The position numbers and the translations under genes were made by a program. Below are positions 22,662-34,942 of a stretch of 64,000 nt of DNA, in pieces. Every line of letters begins with the position of its first letter. Position 1 is the first letter of the stretch. The notes under the pieces were generated by a model, which saw nothing but the letters and a program-made list of their open reading frames with translations, had not been told where the DNA came from and ran no database searches. The stretch spans positions 65,126,001-65,190,000 of the forward strand of contig CM075351.1 in assembly GCA_037693485.1 (NCBI GenBank), in the 5' to 3' direction. The DNA comes from Kitagawia praeruptora (lineage: Eukaryota; Streptophyta; Magnoliopsida; Apiales; Apiaceae).

Positions 22662-23433
22662 TGTTAACAGAGGATTTTGGTATGAACAAAATTCGGAGGA
22701 TTTTGGTATTAACAAAATTTGGAGGTCTTGCTGAAATCAAGATTTGGGATGATGATTTTAGGGTTTTTGGTGGCTGAGATTATAAGGATGGGGCTGTTGG
22801 TAGAGATCTCAACTTCCTCCCCTACAATGTGCCTACGTACCCCGAATATATAGGGGAGATCAAGCCTTACGTAGTTCTTGGAGAGCAAGAAACCTTTACG
22901 GGCTAGGGTCCCAAAATCCGTAGAAGCAGGCCTATAGGATATGGCTAGAAGCCCAGTTAGGAGTGTCCTTTTCCCCCGATGAGGATAACCCACCAGATTA
23001 TAGGGAAAGTACTTCTAATCAAGGAAACTAGATAAATGATCACCTCGAGCCCCCGATGAGGATAACCCATCAGAATACAGGATCGAGGATTGTAGATCAT
23101 CGTCGGATAACCTCCGAGTGGCCTTCAAAATAGGTAAATAATAACCCGAGACTCCCTGAAGGGGATAACCCATCAGAATACGGAGTTGGGCCTTCAACAT
23201 ATAATTCAATGATTCCCCGATGAGGACAACTCAGAATACAGAATCGGGTCTTCAAATATAAATCTTATATTCAATTAATACGTATTTAATGTCTTCAAGA
23301 TGTATTCCCGTAATTATAGTAAAAGTCACCAATTTTGGTATTATTAGTGCTAAAACAGCCCTTAATTGCCAAGTCATTCGGGCAAATAAATTACCAGGCC
23401 CGTTCTTCACTTAGTCAAATTTTGGGTATAACA
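22662..23433 (-). repeat. 5' LTR of the 16.7-kb element
   Basis: This 772-bp copy matches 6737-7493. Its outermost 60 bp hold a local duplication (AGAGGATTTTGGTAT then GGAGGATTTTGGTAT) that the other LTR lacks, which accounts for most of the length difference. Confidence 0.85.
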
Positions 23434-23533
23434 GGCATAATTGAAGTTGATTGTTTTGTGTTGACGATACGTTACAATGTAGGGTTTGATAGCCTGGCCT
23501 GGTGAATCACAGTTCGGTGTGTGTTACGTACGC

Positions 23534-24588
23534 ATGACAGCTAATTTTTCATCGTTGCCTGATCATATTACGGAGAAGATCTTACACATGTCATGCATAA
23601 AATCTACTGTAACATGCACTTCCGTCTACAAATCATGGTATGCTTTGATAAAATCTCCTCGATTCATAGAATGTCACCTCTCGAATCCAAATAATAATAA
23701 AACAGAGTATTTTCTTTGCTCATATATTCAAGAACCTTATCTTTCAGTACAATATATTTATAGGGGAACACTTCGAACGTATTATGATATAAAATTTCAC
23801 CACGAGGGAAGGATAAGGATAATTGGTAGCGTTAATGGGATAATTTGCTTCAAATTAATTCCCAAGTATGATGTTCGTCCTAGGATTATATATATGTGGA
23901 ATCCCTCTATTCGAAAGTTGAAAGCTCTCCCGAAACCTAAATCTACGAAAGCGATGCTGGTTATGGATTTTGGTTCGATAGAGATGCTAACGATTACAAG
24001 GTTGTTAAGATCAACTGTCGAAAGACATCTAATGTTGAGGTGTATAGTTTGAGTACTAATTCATGGAACTTAATCACTACTAGGGGTCCTTCTCTAGGGA
24101 TGTATGATGGGGAGAACATAGTACATGTAAATGGTACTCTGTATTGGTTATGGGGACCTCATAATTGGACGATTATTTCTTTCAATATAAATAAGGGAAA
24201 GTTTAACGAAAAAATAATATGGCTTGAAGAGAAAGGTAAATCAAGGTTTGTTCTTACATCGGAAGCTCATAATCACTCTCTTATTGTCTTGCAATATGGA
24301 TGTATTTCGTGGCATAATTATGTGATTCGTGATGTTCGGGTGTTTGACGAGGATTTGAATGAACTAAACACGATTGACTTTGAAGAAAGTGCAACAGGGG
24401 CTTGTCTAATAGGTGTTGGAAACAACAGCAGTGAACTTCTGTTTAAGAAGAAGCTGGGGTACCAGACAGCAAGTCCACTAATATTGGTATGTAATGTTGA
24501 GGACCTTAAATTTAAGGATTTCTGTCTATCAACTCGGCTTTCTATTAGTGAGATACGGCCTTTTGTTGAGACACTTTGTTCTACTTAA
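23534..24588 (+). pseudogene. F-box protein with FBA-type domain, frameshifted
   Basis: The product resembles plant F-box proteins that act as substrate receptors in SCF ubiquitin ligases. The F-box lies at residues 5-45 from the Met at 23534 (SLPDHITEKILHMS...CTSVYKSWYALIKSPRF). An F-box-associated region follows, with MWNPSIRKLKALPKP and, in a different frame, GYGFWFDRDANDYKVV, VEVYSLSTNSW and VNGTLYWLW. The frame changes by one net base near 23940-23960, so the two halves (23534 to about 23950, and about 23945-24588) cannot be read as one protein; about 350 codons in all, normal for the family. No intron is needed. An in-frame Met at 23486 exists, but the one at 23534 directly precedes the F-box. 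An LTR element ends 100 bp upstream. It is probably a pseudogene, though a sequencing indel is possible. Confidence 0.82.
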
Positions 24589-25329
24589 GGATGGAGACTC
24601 TGAAGGGACTGTGGATGATTACAAACTATAGTAGGTCTGCTATTATTTGGTGTTTTCATGCTATGGAAAATGTTATATGTGATGTTTTTTGATGTTGCAC
24701 TAATGTTGTGTTTAGTTTGATTGAATTAAAATGAAACGAATGGAATGAAATAAAATGAAATCTGAACTTAAATATGTGTTGTGATGCATATTTTTCATTC
24801 TTTTCTCCATTCCATTCCTTACAACTTGTACTAGTGCTTAGACTCCCCAGTCCCCATGCTCATTTATTTCGCAATTTCTATTATATCAATTTGCACTTGT
24901 TTTCTTTTCGAGTCTTCCCTCGATCCATTGATTTTACACATTCCGTTTCATTTCATTCTTTCCAACCAAACACAAGCCTACAAGATCATTTTGGATCCGC
25001 CGGATAGAGTTTTAAGCTTGAGATGATGCAGAATCTGGAGCAAATTCAATTTCATATGCTTCAGATGATCCCTTGATAATCTAAAATTTATCACATCTCA
25101 TTGGAATACGGAAATGGGCATAAATCATGATGCTGAAAATGTTGTCACAATATGTTTGATTTGATATTTTGTCGTAAATCTACATCTTACCCTCCCTATG
25201 ACTATGTTTGTTTTGTTTTGTTAATTGCCATTATTTGTTTATCAGTTTATCGCAAAAAATTATTTGTTTATCAGTTTATCCCAAAAAATGGGCTTTAGCT
25301 AATTAAGTTGTTGATAAGTTAATGGTTAA
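24589..25329. other. 3' flank of the F-box gene
   Basis: No gene is seen. A 29-bp tandem duplication containing TTATTTGTTTATCAGTTTAT occurs at 25230-25290. Confidence 0.4.
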
Positions 25330-25865
25330 TGGCCAAAAATGCCATTTTTTTTAAAATTTTATTACACAAATATTAATTTTAAAATTTTTGGTCAAAAATA
25401 CGAACCTATTACGCATTTCCAAAATGGGTAATGTTATTACGCATTTGACAAATGGGTATCATGTAAATTTTTTATTAAAAAAACGAAAAAAATTAAAAAT
25501 AATGGTGATATGCATTTCCATAATGCGTAACACCCCTATTATGAAGGTGTTACGCATTCATTACGCATTTGACAAATGGGTATCATGTAATTTTTTTAAA
25601 AAAACGAAAAATAAATAAATAATGGTGATACGCATTTCCAGAATTCGTAACATCCCTATTATGAAGGCCAAAAAAAAAAAAGAATGCGTAACACAAGAAT
25701 TTTTTTTAACATTTTATATGTATTACCCATTTGATAAATGCGTAATACAATTACCCATTTTTGAAATGCAACTGGTATTTTTGGCCAAAAAATTTAGAAG
25801 TGATATTCTCGTCAAAAAGTTAAAAAAAATGGTAAAAAATGTCATTATTTCTAAGATAATTGTGC
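25330..25865. repeat. Palindromic tandem repeat, MULE/MITE-like
   Basis: The ends are imperfect long inverted repeats (AATGGCCAAAAATGCCATTT at the left, and a run inverse to GAAATAATGACATTTTTTAC at the right). Inside, a block with ACGCATTTGACAAATGGGTA is present at about 25438 and 25563, and in inverted form near 25727 (TACCCATTTGATAAATGCGT). Each block is itself nearly palindromic. Short open frames across it reflect the repeat, not genes. Confidence 0.5.
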
Positions 25866-26085
25866 AGTGAGAGAAGCATCAAGATCGGAGTGCCACCATA
25901 TCGGCTCTAGCTTAGTTGCTGAAGAAGTGTGTTATGCAGTTAGAGCAGCATTTTGGAAAGAATTGATCTCGTGTGTATGTATATTTCTAGTATTATTGTT
26001 ATTGAATGTACATTCTAGTTCGAGGGTAGTAGATCAATAAATTTTACACTTTAATCGAAAGTGAAATTTAATTAATTAAGATTTG

Positions 26086-26215
26086 CGTTCTATCTGTGCT
26101 ACGCACCGACCGATAAATTGCAATAATACATAATATAAATATATTATTTTAATTTTTATTTAGAAAAATATATAATTTTATTGGAATGTTAATTAACGTA
26201 AGTATAAAATTATTT
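26086..26215 (-). mobile_element. Truncated Helitron 3' end
   Basis: On the minus strand this matches the last 130 bp of the Helitron ending at 15699 (shared AATTTATCG...GGTGCGTAGCAC, and TAATTAACGTAAGTATAAAATT as its inverse), but the terminal CTAG is lost. The 5' part is not identifiable. Confidence 0.6.
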
Positions 26216-26699
26216 ATCCATGAATTCATACCAATTGAATTAATATTATGAACCAATCATCAAAACAAATACAATCCAGGTTGAAAAGTTCAAAATCCCT
26301 CTTTATTGTTTTTTTAAATTTAGCTTTCATTTTATTTCTCTCTTTGTTAGAGAATATTTTTATGTATTATGTTAACAAATTTTTCACCCATATTCTGAGA
26401 ATTCGGTATATTTATTAAATATCGAATCCTTAAAATATTTATTATGTTAATTTATTGAAAATATTTGTGTGGTCGTGGTTAATTTTTCGATTACATATTA
26501 AAAATGTGTAGAAACTTAATCCTTAGGACTCCAATAAATCATTGGACTGTCTATCAAAAAAAATTAATGAACTGATTTACTATAAAAAAAATGGGATAAA
26601 TCTCAAAGTGCTCACTAAAGTGGAGCGCTAGTATCAAATCCTCACTCTAGTTATCGGCATCTCATGTATACCATTATAGTTGCAAGTAATGACATCAAG
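26216..26699. other. Unassigned AT-rich sequence
   Basis: I see no gene or element end. A direct repeat of AAAATAATTTTTTGTTGATT lies just to the right (about 26718 and 26770), near where the next retroelement begins. Confidence 0.4.
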
Positions 26700-29600
26700 G
26701 TTGTATTCAAAAAATAAAAATAATTTTTTGTTGATTCTACACTTTTTTTTGAATGTTACCGCAACCAAATTAAAAATAATTTTTTGTTGATTCTATACTT
26801 TCTCATGGTTCCACACATGCTTCATCTGGCGTTGTTGTTACTATGTCATACATTCCTTACCAAACTTCCCTTTTGAAGTTCAAAACATTACCTCTTCCCT
26901 TATAAGGTTCATTAGGTCATCCTCATCATTCCTCCTGTATCTTCTCGGTACAGGGTATATCAAACATCATCAATCAATTTATAACAATTCTGTCTATGTA
27001 CTTTTCGAGACTCCTTTCAACAAATTCTTACAGGTTATTGATACCTTGGTCGATTCAACTTATATCGTCTGATTTCACAATGTCTTCATTAGGAGTGATG
27101 CTATCCTTTGTGCATCCCCCAGGGTTCATCTTAATTTATGGATATTCTATCTCCGATTCTATTTTCAAGGAATAATTACATCCTAAAATTGGCAATCAAT
27201 TCCTATATCATTAATAAGGGTTTTTTTTCAATCATTCTCATCTCAATAATTTATAGGTAGCTTAATGCTACCCTCTTCTTTCAAACGAATGCCAGTCTAC
27301 ATGACCTTTCAGAAGACAACATATGTCTATCTGCTCTTGCTTACAGAACTTGGTAATGGTATCGAGGATGTTCTGGAAGATATTGGTCGTGTTCAACGTG
27401 AATCTCTTATTATCTATTGCTCTTCTTGAGGGCACTAAGCTTCAGATATCATTTATGCATCACACTGCACCATCTCTGACAATCTTTATAACATTTATTG
27501 GTCACCATCCTCAGTCCCAATATATCCAGGGTATTTATAAAATCCATCATCATGTATCTCAATTCATTTTACATCAAAAGTTCTCGTGGTTGGCGCTTGG
27601 TTAGAAGCAACACCGCTTTGTCCTTTCATTGTTGGTCTAGTCACTTGATAATCCTTTGTGACTTGGTCTCAACTAGCCACACTAAAATATGTGAGTTTAG
27701 GGGTTGGTGAATAGCATTACTTGATAATTCTTCTTTGGTTTTTTTTTTTGAAACTTTACTCCATATAAGTCTCAATCGACTTCTCGGTACCGTCTCCGGT
27801 CACATTTCCTTAACTTTTATTCTTTCAACTACTCTTATTAATTCCACGTACCATAAAAACTTAACACTTTGGGCATAAAAACCTTTTCATTTAAGTCAAT
27901 CCCGGAATTTCTCAGTCCGGCTTGTTTCTTAATTACATTTCCCTTTTTCCGCCCAATCTCAACTTCAAACTATTATCCCTATAATCAATCATAATAATCG
28001 GGGTCTGTCTACCAACCCATACGGCGGCTACCTTACCTAATCAACAAGGTTCGCTCTGGCCCTTACTCTCTTCAGTGACGTTTTCTGATAATCAGAAAGA
28101 CAATTGGTCGAATTCCTTCCCAAAATTAGGGAAATTTTAGTCTATCTATCCACCCACTGGTAACACTAAGAAGATCCATTTTGATACCCGAAGAATATTT
28201 CTAGGAACATCCAAGCGGTTCGAACCATAGATAGTTAAAATAACGAAATGATTGACATAAAGTTGGTAATTTAACCATTGGAAAGAAACTAAATATGTAT
28301 TCCATAGAAGGGAATTTAAAAGCTATAAACTGAAACATTCCACATCTCCCCTGTACATATTCGTCCTAGTAGTTGATGCCACCTAAACCTGTATGGGGTG
28401 CATCATAACATATCACACAGTCATTAGGTAACACACATGCTGGGTCGTCACCGATTTCATCTTTAGCTCCAGGGAGATTTTTTCACATTTCTCTTGTCCA
28501 TTTTGACTTTTTAATCTTACAAATAAGTCGGGTTATGGGACTGCAATCTTTGTAAAGTTCTGAACAAATATTGGGTAATACCTTGTGAATCTTATGAAAT
28601 TTCTCACTCTTGTTGGTGGGGTTGGCCTTTCTCGATTTGAAACTTTCTTTAACTCGGCAAGGTCAACCAACACTACTTACTATTGATTGTATGTCCTAAT
28701 AACTGAACCTCATTTTTCCAGACTCATACTTCGAGAACTTGGCATACACTTATTCATTCAAGCTTAATCTAAAAACATTCTCAATTACATCTTAACCATT
28801 GATCGGCTTACTGATCCATTCATGATTCAGTGTTGGAATAACTTAAGGTAACTACCATGATCCATTCAAGGAAAAGAAAGAAGTAATATGCCTTTGAATC
28901 ACATGCATTAGAGGTTCCTGGTACATCATTCCACTGAGTTGAGCTAAACTTATACTTAGTTCTTGATAATAGTCTCATAACTAGTTTCACATAGACTCAC
29001 TGGTCTTCTCCTCCTATAGGTTCCGAGATCGTTGTCTCGCTTACTACTTCCTTATGTAACTTTATCCACTCAGGCCATCACTTTCCGCTATCTTTATTCT
29101 AAGCTGATCCATTCATAAAATGAACATCTCAATGAAGAAAACCACCTCATCAATTTCAATTTGGTTTCATGAATTATAACCTATGAAATCTGCCTTCTCA
29201 TGGCGAATTACTATTGACAATATTCAAACTTAGCCCATTTATCAAATGATATGGCACTTGTTGCCTCTATCTTAACTATTCCTGGAGACTCTGATCCCCG
29301 TCCTCTATCGATGTCTTTGATAATCATGTACCACTCTAACTCTTTTCTCATTAATCTGAAGGTCTCTAAGGATCTTTATCTATCCCCATATAAGACCTCA
29401 AGTAATCCTTCCAATCATCTTACTTGCTGGTACTTCATCCGACAGTTCGGCTATGAATCCAATATGCCTCTTTATTTCTCTTTATAATATCTCAGTTCTC
29501 TATACTCACCTCTCCGAGCACTATACCTTAACTCTTAATATCTCTCTGGCTGCAACCCTCATTTCCTCAAGGGTAAACTCCCTATCCTTAACAGGATTCT

Positions 29601-29915
29601 CATCCTCTACTGGAACCTTCTTCGGGTCCTCAGTAGGGTACTCTCTCGAATCCATGATCCGATCGTTAGCATATAATCAAAGCATCACCGTGCTACTGCT
29701 CGAACGCCTCAAGGTCCGTCGTCTTACTAGTCGATACGAGAACGAGCTAAGTTACTAACATGATACTTAATAGTTCCCATAAGGGTTTTATATGTCAGCA
29801 CTACATTAAGTAGTCCGACTATGAACTTGGCAAGAGTTCTTATTATCTTAATAAATTTATTGTTTTAACGTCGCGTCATCTCTGGGATTTATAACGATCT
29901 TTCCGATACCATTTC
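26700..29915 (-). pseudogene. Decayed gag-pol interior of a Tekay-like element
   Basis: The minus strand is a badly broken relative of the chromovirus at 45873-59228. Blocks at about 28360-28800 align by eye with its reverse transcriptase/RNase H region (51780-52170), including GGCAAGGTCAACCAACACTAC against GGCAGGGTCAACAAGTACTC. A gag start is visible at 29656 (MDSREYPTEDPKKVPVED). A primer-site-like TGGTATCGGAAAG lies next to the LTR. The interior is only 3.2 kb against 5.35 kb in the intact relative, with stops in every frame. The left end, including the 3' LTR, is missing. Confidence 0.6.
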
Positions 29916-31196
29916 TGTAACAGCCCAGATCCGGGGTCAGGGATCTGGTCGTTACAGTCTCAATTCCCATCCACAAAACCAATATAAATGAAATTACAAC
30001 TTTGTGACCCAAAACAACAACACAACACACTCGTTATAGTCCCAGAGATGAAATCAGAGTAACTACCAAATTTAATTAATCACAAGATTGAGTTCTTACA
30101 ACCCAAAGAATTACAATATAACCTTTACATGCTCTTTGCCATCCATTTGTATATGTCATATAATAAATACCTTTGATATACAAATCTAACAACTAACCTA
30201 CCATTAGTTTCTCCTCAGCAATGGCAGCTAGGACCTCAAGTAATATCCTCTGGTGACGGTCACCTGCTCGTACCAAGTGCACCTTGTACGGCCATCTGAC
30301 TTAACTGTTGTTGTGATATAATAAATAAAACAAGGGTGAGCAATAGCCCACCAAAGATAATATGTAACAGAACAATAATATATCAAAGTTCAAAAGTATC
30401 TTTGAAACCATATGCCATGCATTAACGAACATAGTGCCAGTATAGTATAAAAGATGAAGTTACCAAGTAACTCAAATGTAATTGTTCCATGGAAATATAT
30501 GCTATGTCAAAGATAAGCAAGATATTATCAAATTTTCATAATAGAGGAACTTGCAGGAAGAATATTGCAATTCCAGTTTAAACACTTTTCAACCCTGCCA
30601 ACAATGATAATGTTGCAGAAGATTTCCAAATTTTGAAGATGAACTAATACTGGAGCATTGACGCGCCAGGAGTCATAACATTTACACGATGATCAGTCGC
30701 ATGTTATGCTCCCCACCTATTGTTCTCTACATGTAGAAGAAAGCACCGACGGATTTACTTGTCTACCGTCCTCTGGAACCCCCTCGGCCAACGGTTGGGC
30801 AATTTGCTGGACCGGCGCCACTGGGTCACTTACGCATCTCCTAGTTCATTTAACATCCATAACTTTGAAACGTAAAGTTCGTCCCCCTTTCCCCAAGTAT
30901 AATACTTGTTGATAAGACTCCACAAAGTAGTCGTATCTAGTTGGAAAGGAAAATTCACTAATATTTCCCAAGCTGCTGCTTGTTAATGGATACCAACTTG
31001 TTCCAACATTCTTACCCCTCGAATAATGAGTGGGTACACAAGATTCAAATGAATAATAGCAACCAAGTTGCAAGTGAAAAGAATAGTTTTTAAAATTTAT
31101 GACCGGGTAGTCACAAGGTAAATAACATTCCTCAAGTAAGGTTCCCTTATAATAGAATCGAAGGAAGAATGGAGTTACTAAGAACCTTCCTTGATA

Positions 31197-31197
<1 letters not shown>

Positions 31198-31253
<56 letters not shown>
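31198..31253. repeat. (AAT)n microsatellite
   Basis: About 18 uninterrupted AAT trinucleotides lie inside the 5.0-kb LTR. Confidence 0.95.
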
Positions 31254-31439
31254 GACTTTGAATTAATTTACATAATATTCGAAGGTCGAAGATACTATTT
31301 GAATGGAGTAAGTCGTTTTTGAATCGAGTTAGAAGAATTACATACATATTCCAAGGAATATTTATTAAGTCAAAAATATGGAAGGAATGATCTTAGTATA
31401 AATATTACTCGGAATCATCCTCGAATAAATATCCACAAA

Positions 31440-32160
31440 TGATATTCATTAAATGACTAATGAATATTTAACATAATAATACTTATCTCGAATGAATATG
31501 CGAAATAATATTCACTGAATAAATAGTGAATGTCTAAGTTAATAATAATTAACAAATGAACATGACTCGAATGAGTATTCGAAATAATATTCACTGAATA
31601 AATAGTGAATATTCAAATTAATAATAATACTTATCAATTAAATAAAATCCAAACGAGTATTCGAAATAATATTCACTGAACAAATAGTGAATATTCAAAG
31701 TAATAATAATATTTATTGAAGAATTAATTATAAAATGGATAAATAATTGAGATAATATTCATTGAATAAATAATGAATATTCAACTTAATAATATTTATT
31801 GAGGAAATGCTTATCGAATGAATACTTGAAATAATATTCAATAATTGAATCGACCTTAAATGAATTTCAAATATAATATTTATTGACTCAAGGAAATATT
31901 TAAAATGATATTTATCGAACAACTTGAGTTCGAATCAATGTTCAAAATAATATTTATAAAATAAATAGAGTCTGAATGAATATTCGAAATAATATTCATT
32001 GAGTAAATAACTTGAATGGGGGTTCGAAATAATATTCGAATATTAAATCAACTTTAGATGAATATTAAAGTTAATATTCATCGAATAAATAAATATCGAA
32101 TGAATATTCCAAATAATATTTATTAAATAATCTCAAAGGAATATTCAAATAATACTCACC
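31440..32160. repeat. Diverged tandem array, ~80-bp period, in the LTR
   Basis: AATAATATTCACTGAATAAA recurs at about 31504, 31583 and 31665, with more diverged copies to about 32120. Each unit contains a palindrome, ATTCACT...AGTGAAT. A shorter, diverged counterpart (ATAATATTTATTAAATAAAT) occupies the same part of the other element's LTRs (47270-47460 and 56630-56830). Confidence 0.75.
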
Positions 32161-32409
32161 AGATAATAAATGGAAAATATTTACTTAAATATTTTCCTCT
32201 GAAAATAATATCAACATATCAAGGAATACCGACTCCCGGTCTATAATCAAAGAATGAGATTCATATGCCCTTCTCTAAGGGTCTTAGCAATATCCGGCTT
32301 ATAACTGATTATTCACTATCTAGCTTATAAGCCAACAATAATTCAGAGAACAAGTGTATCAATTTTAACTTGAAAGTAGGCATGCATGTTATGACATATG
32401 TAAACAGAA

Positions 32410-32411
<2 letters not shown>

Positions 32412-32489
<78 letters not shown>
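32412..32489. repeat. (AT)n microsatellite
   Basis: About 78 bp of AT dinucleotides lie inside the 5.0-kb LTR. Confidence 0.95.
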
Positions 32490-32493
<4 letters not shown>

Positions 32494-34942
32494 CACAACA
32501 ACAGCCCTAAAAAAAAGGGGATTTGAAACTTGCCTGACAATCTTGTAGGGGTAGTGTGCCTCGTGTCAATCCGGTGATCTATAAATAGTCACAATAACCG
32601 AGGTAAATCACTTAACACTTTTTAAAAATGTTAAGTATAAACTTAACTTAAGTCGAAACACGTGGTCACGTTATCTCATTAAACACCCTTTAGTGCAACT
32701 CTATTTATTATCGCTATGACCCGACATTTTTCCGCTACTAAGTCACGTCATCATACTTACTCTTGGCATATACTTAAGTAGTGTAAGTACTAAGGTCGAT
32801 CATTTACGAATTAAGATTGTGCCATAAGTTTTATCACCCGTTTTCTAAGTTATAACCAAAGTCATACTTTTAAGGGGTTCGTTCGAGTTTAAACTCGATT
32901 CGAACATTTTTATAAAATCGGAAAACAATCCGTTTGACATGAGATTTTCTCTCACACCTTCCTTATGATCTCTAATATTTAATTGTCAAGATTCGCCACT
33001 GAATTCGTAACACTAAAGCGGTCCAATTTCAGTTACGAACTTGTTTTACGGTTTCGAACCACTTTTACGATTTTAACCATAACTCCTAAACCGCAAGTCC
33101 GTTGGTTTCGATTCTTGCTCCAAAACAATCTATGAATCAAGATATACAAGTTCATGGCAGGTTCTCAACCTTGTAAGAAACTTACAGTTTCGGACATGCT
33201 CTGTTTTTAACACCTATGTAAATTTCGACATTACGACGGCTTAAAAACGAATAATCCAATTTTCAAACAACCCAAATAATCATTCAACCAACAACCAACA
33301 CTCATGGACACTATTTATCATCTTCCTCACTGTCTCAACAGGTCTTGGAGCCACAAAACATATTTTAACATTTTTATAACACCCACATAACATACACGCT
33401 CTAAATCGTGCATACAAGCCATAAACACCATCAAATCTCATATAAAACTCAAAGGTGGGTTAAGGGTTGACCTTCTTGGAAGCTCTAGAAACATTATAAA
33501 GTGTTTATAAACACTTAACAAGCCTTAGATAGTCTTTATATAGCTTAATCCTTAAGAACAAAACAAGAAAACTAGTTAATCACTTCGGAGTTACTATTCA
33601 TCAGTCAAAAGAAATGCAAAACCAAGGTCCTTACCTTGCTTTTCTGGATGAGGGTCCTACAGAAGAGTTGTAGAGAATCTAACCAGATTTCCAACAAGCT
33701 AAAGAACACCAAATTTCATTGAGTACTGAAGGAGATAGGCCCGTTAGAAAATCGGTCTAGAAACTGTCAAACATCAGGACAGTTTGTTTCTTCAACTTGG
33801 GGAGGTGATTTTCCTAGGGTATACTACTTGTATTGGTATGAAACTTTTAGCGAATATTGCCCATGGAGTGGAGAGGCTGTGGTAAAAATTTGGTGATTTT
33901 ATCATGGATAGAAATGGAGATATGAATTTTTCTTTAAGTTGTGTTCTTGCTTGGCAGTTTTGAAGAAATGGAGAGAATGGAGTTTTGCTTTGTGTTTTTG
34001 GTGTGTAATGATATAATTCTTGTAATATCTAGCTATACTGGATGCATCTCTTGCCTTTTAGGTTGTCAACAATCTATTGGACCATGTGTCACCCATCTAT
34101 TTTGCCACTTGTTGGCACCACAACATGCAACTCCATTTTTGGCAAAGTGCAAGTACACCACTCACTTGCTTGTTGACTTATATGTGAGTCACTTGTATCT
34201 TTATTTTTCCACCAATTTATTTCTCTTCTATCTTGGCTCCCTACTTGTCTTTTTGTCCGGTTATTACTCAATTTGATCGATCGCGCGTAGGAATATCTCA
34301 AGGATTTCTACTTAGGGTTTTACTTGAAACCTTTTTAATAATAATAATATTATTCTCCATCCTCCTTTATAATTCTTGAATTTAAATTCCCTAATTCTTT
34401 TTATAAATCCTTAAGTCTTTCAGTGTCCAGGGAAATCTTGGAGAAAATAAAAGTGCTAATTTTCTGAATCCGATATCATTTATATACACTTATCTCGCCC
34501 CTCGATCATGAATACGAACTTAGAAATCCGTTCTGAATACTCCTATATAGCGTCGTCTAATAATATTCTTATTTCCACCAAAAACACTATTCACATTTTA
34601 TTTTTTCTTTATTCCTTATATTTGTAAAAATGTCCTTGCTCTCTTTCGGGCGTTCCTTAACCCTTTTCACGGAACCACTAGACTAATAACAGATATCGAT
34701 CTGGATGACATGAGAATAACTCTCCTATTTGGATTTGCCATATCTTATTTTCATAGAAGATAGATTATTCTAATCTATGCTGTCAACCAATAGCATCCTT
34801 CATGGCATATAATCATTGAAATCTTTACCCAGTCACATTCATTCATTAGAACTGCTAATACCTTGTAGTCAGAATCACTGTTCATTCTTTCATTAATGTA
34901 TAATAAAAAGTTTTATTTCTACCGAAAATACGGGTTCTTACA

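Larger units (their letters stand above)
6737..23433 (-). mobile_element. 16.7-kb LTR element lacking pol, with nested insertions
   Basis: Two near-identical LTRs in the same orientation bound this block. Each begins TGTTAAC and ends GGTATAACA. The outer flanks carry the same five bases, GGCAT (6732-6736 and 23434-23438), so this is one insertion. On the minus strand, a primer-binding-like AATTGGCGCTAGAA follows the right LTR and a polypurine tract (GGGGGTAGT) precedes the left LTR, giving the direction. The 15.2-kb interior has no gag-pol domain I can recognise. It is occupied by DNA transposons, Helitron pieces and a complete small copia-like element. The leader motif and 3' tandem repeats suggest a Tat-related non-autonomous derivative. 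Confidence 0.85.
29916..34942 (-). repeat. 5.0-kb LTR of the decayed Tekay-like element
   Basis: It begins TGTAACAGCCCAGATCCGGG and ends CGGGTTCTTACA, the same termini in type as the 4.0-kb LTRs at 45873-49885 and 55238-59228 (TGTAACACCCCTAGATCCGG and CTGGGTTCTTACA). At 5027 bp it is exceptionally long, partly because of (AAT)n, (AT)n and an internal array of about 80-bp units. It joins a copia pol at 34943, so its right edge marks an insertion into that element. Confidence 0.75.
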
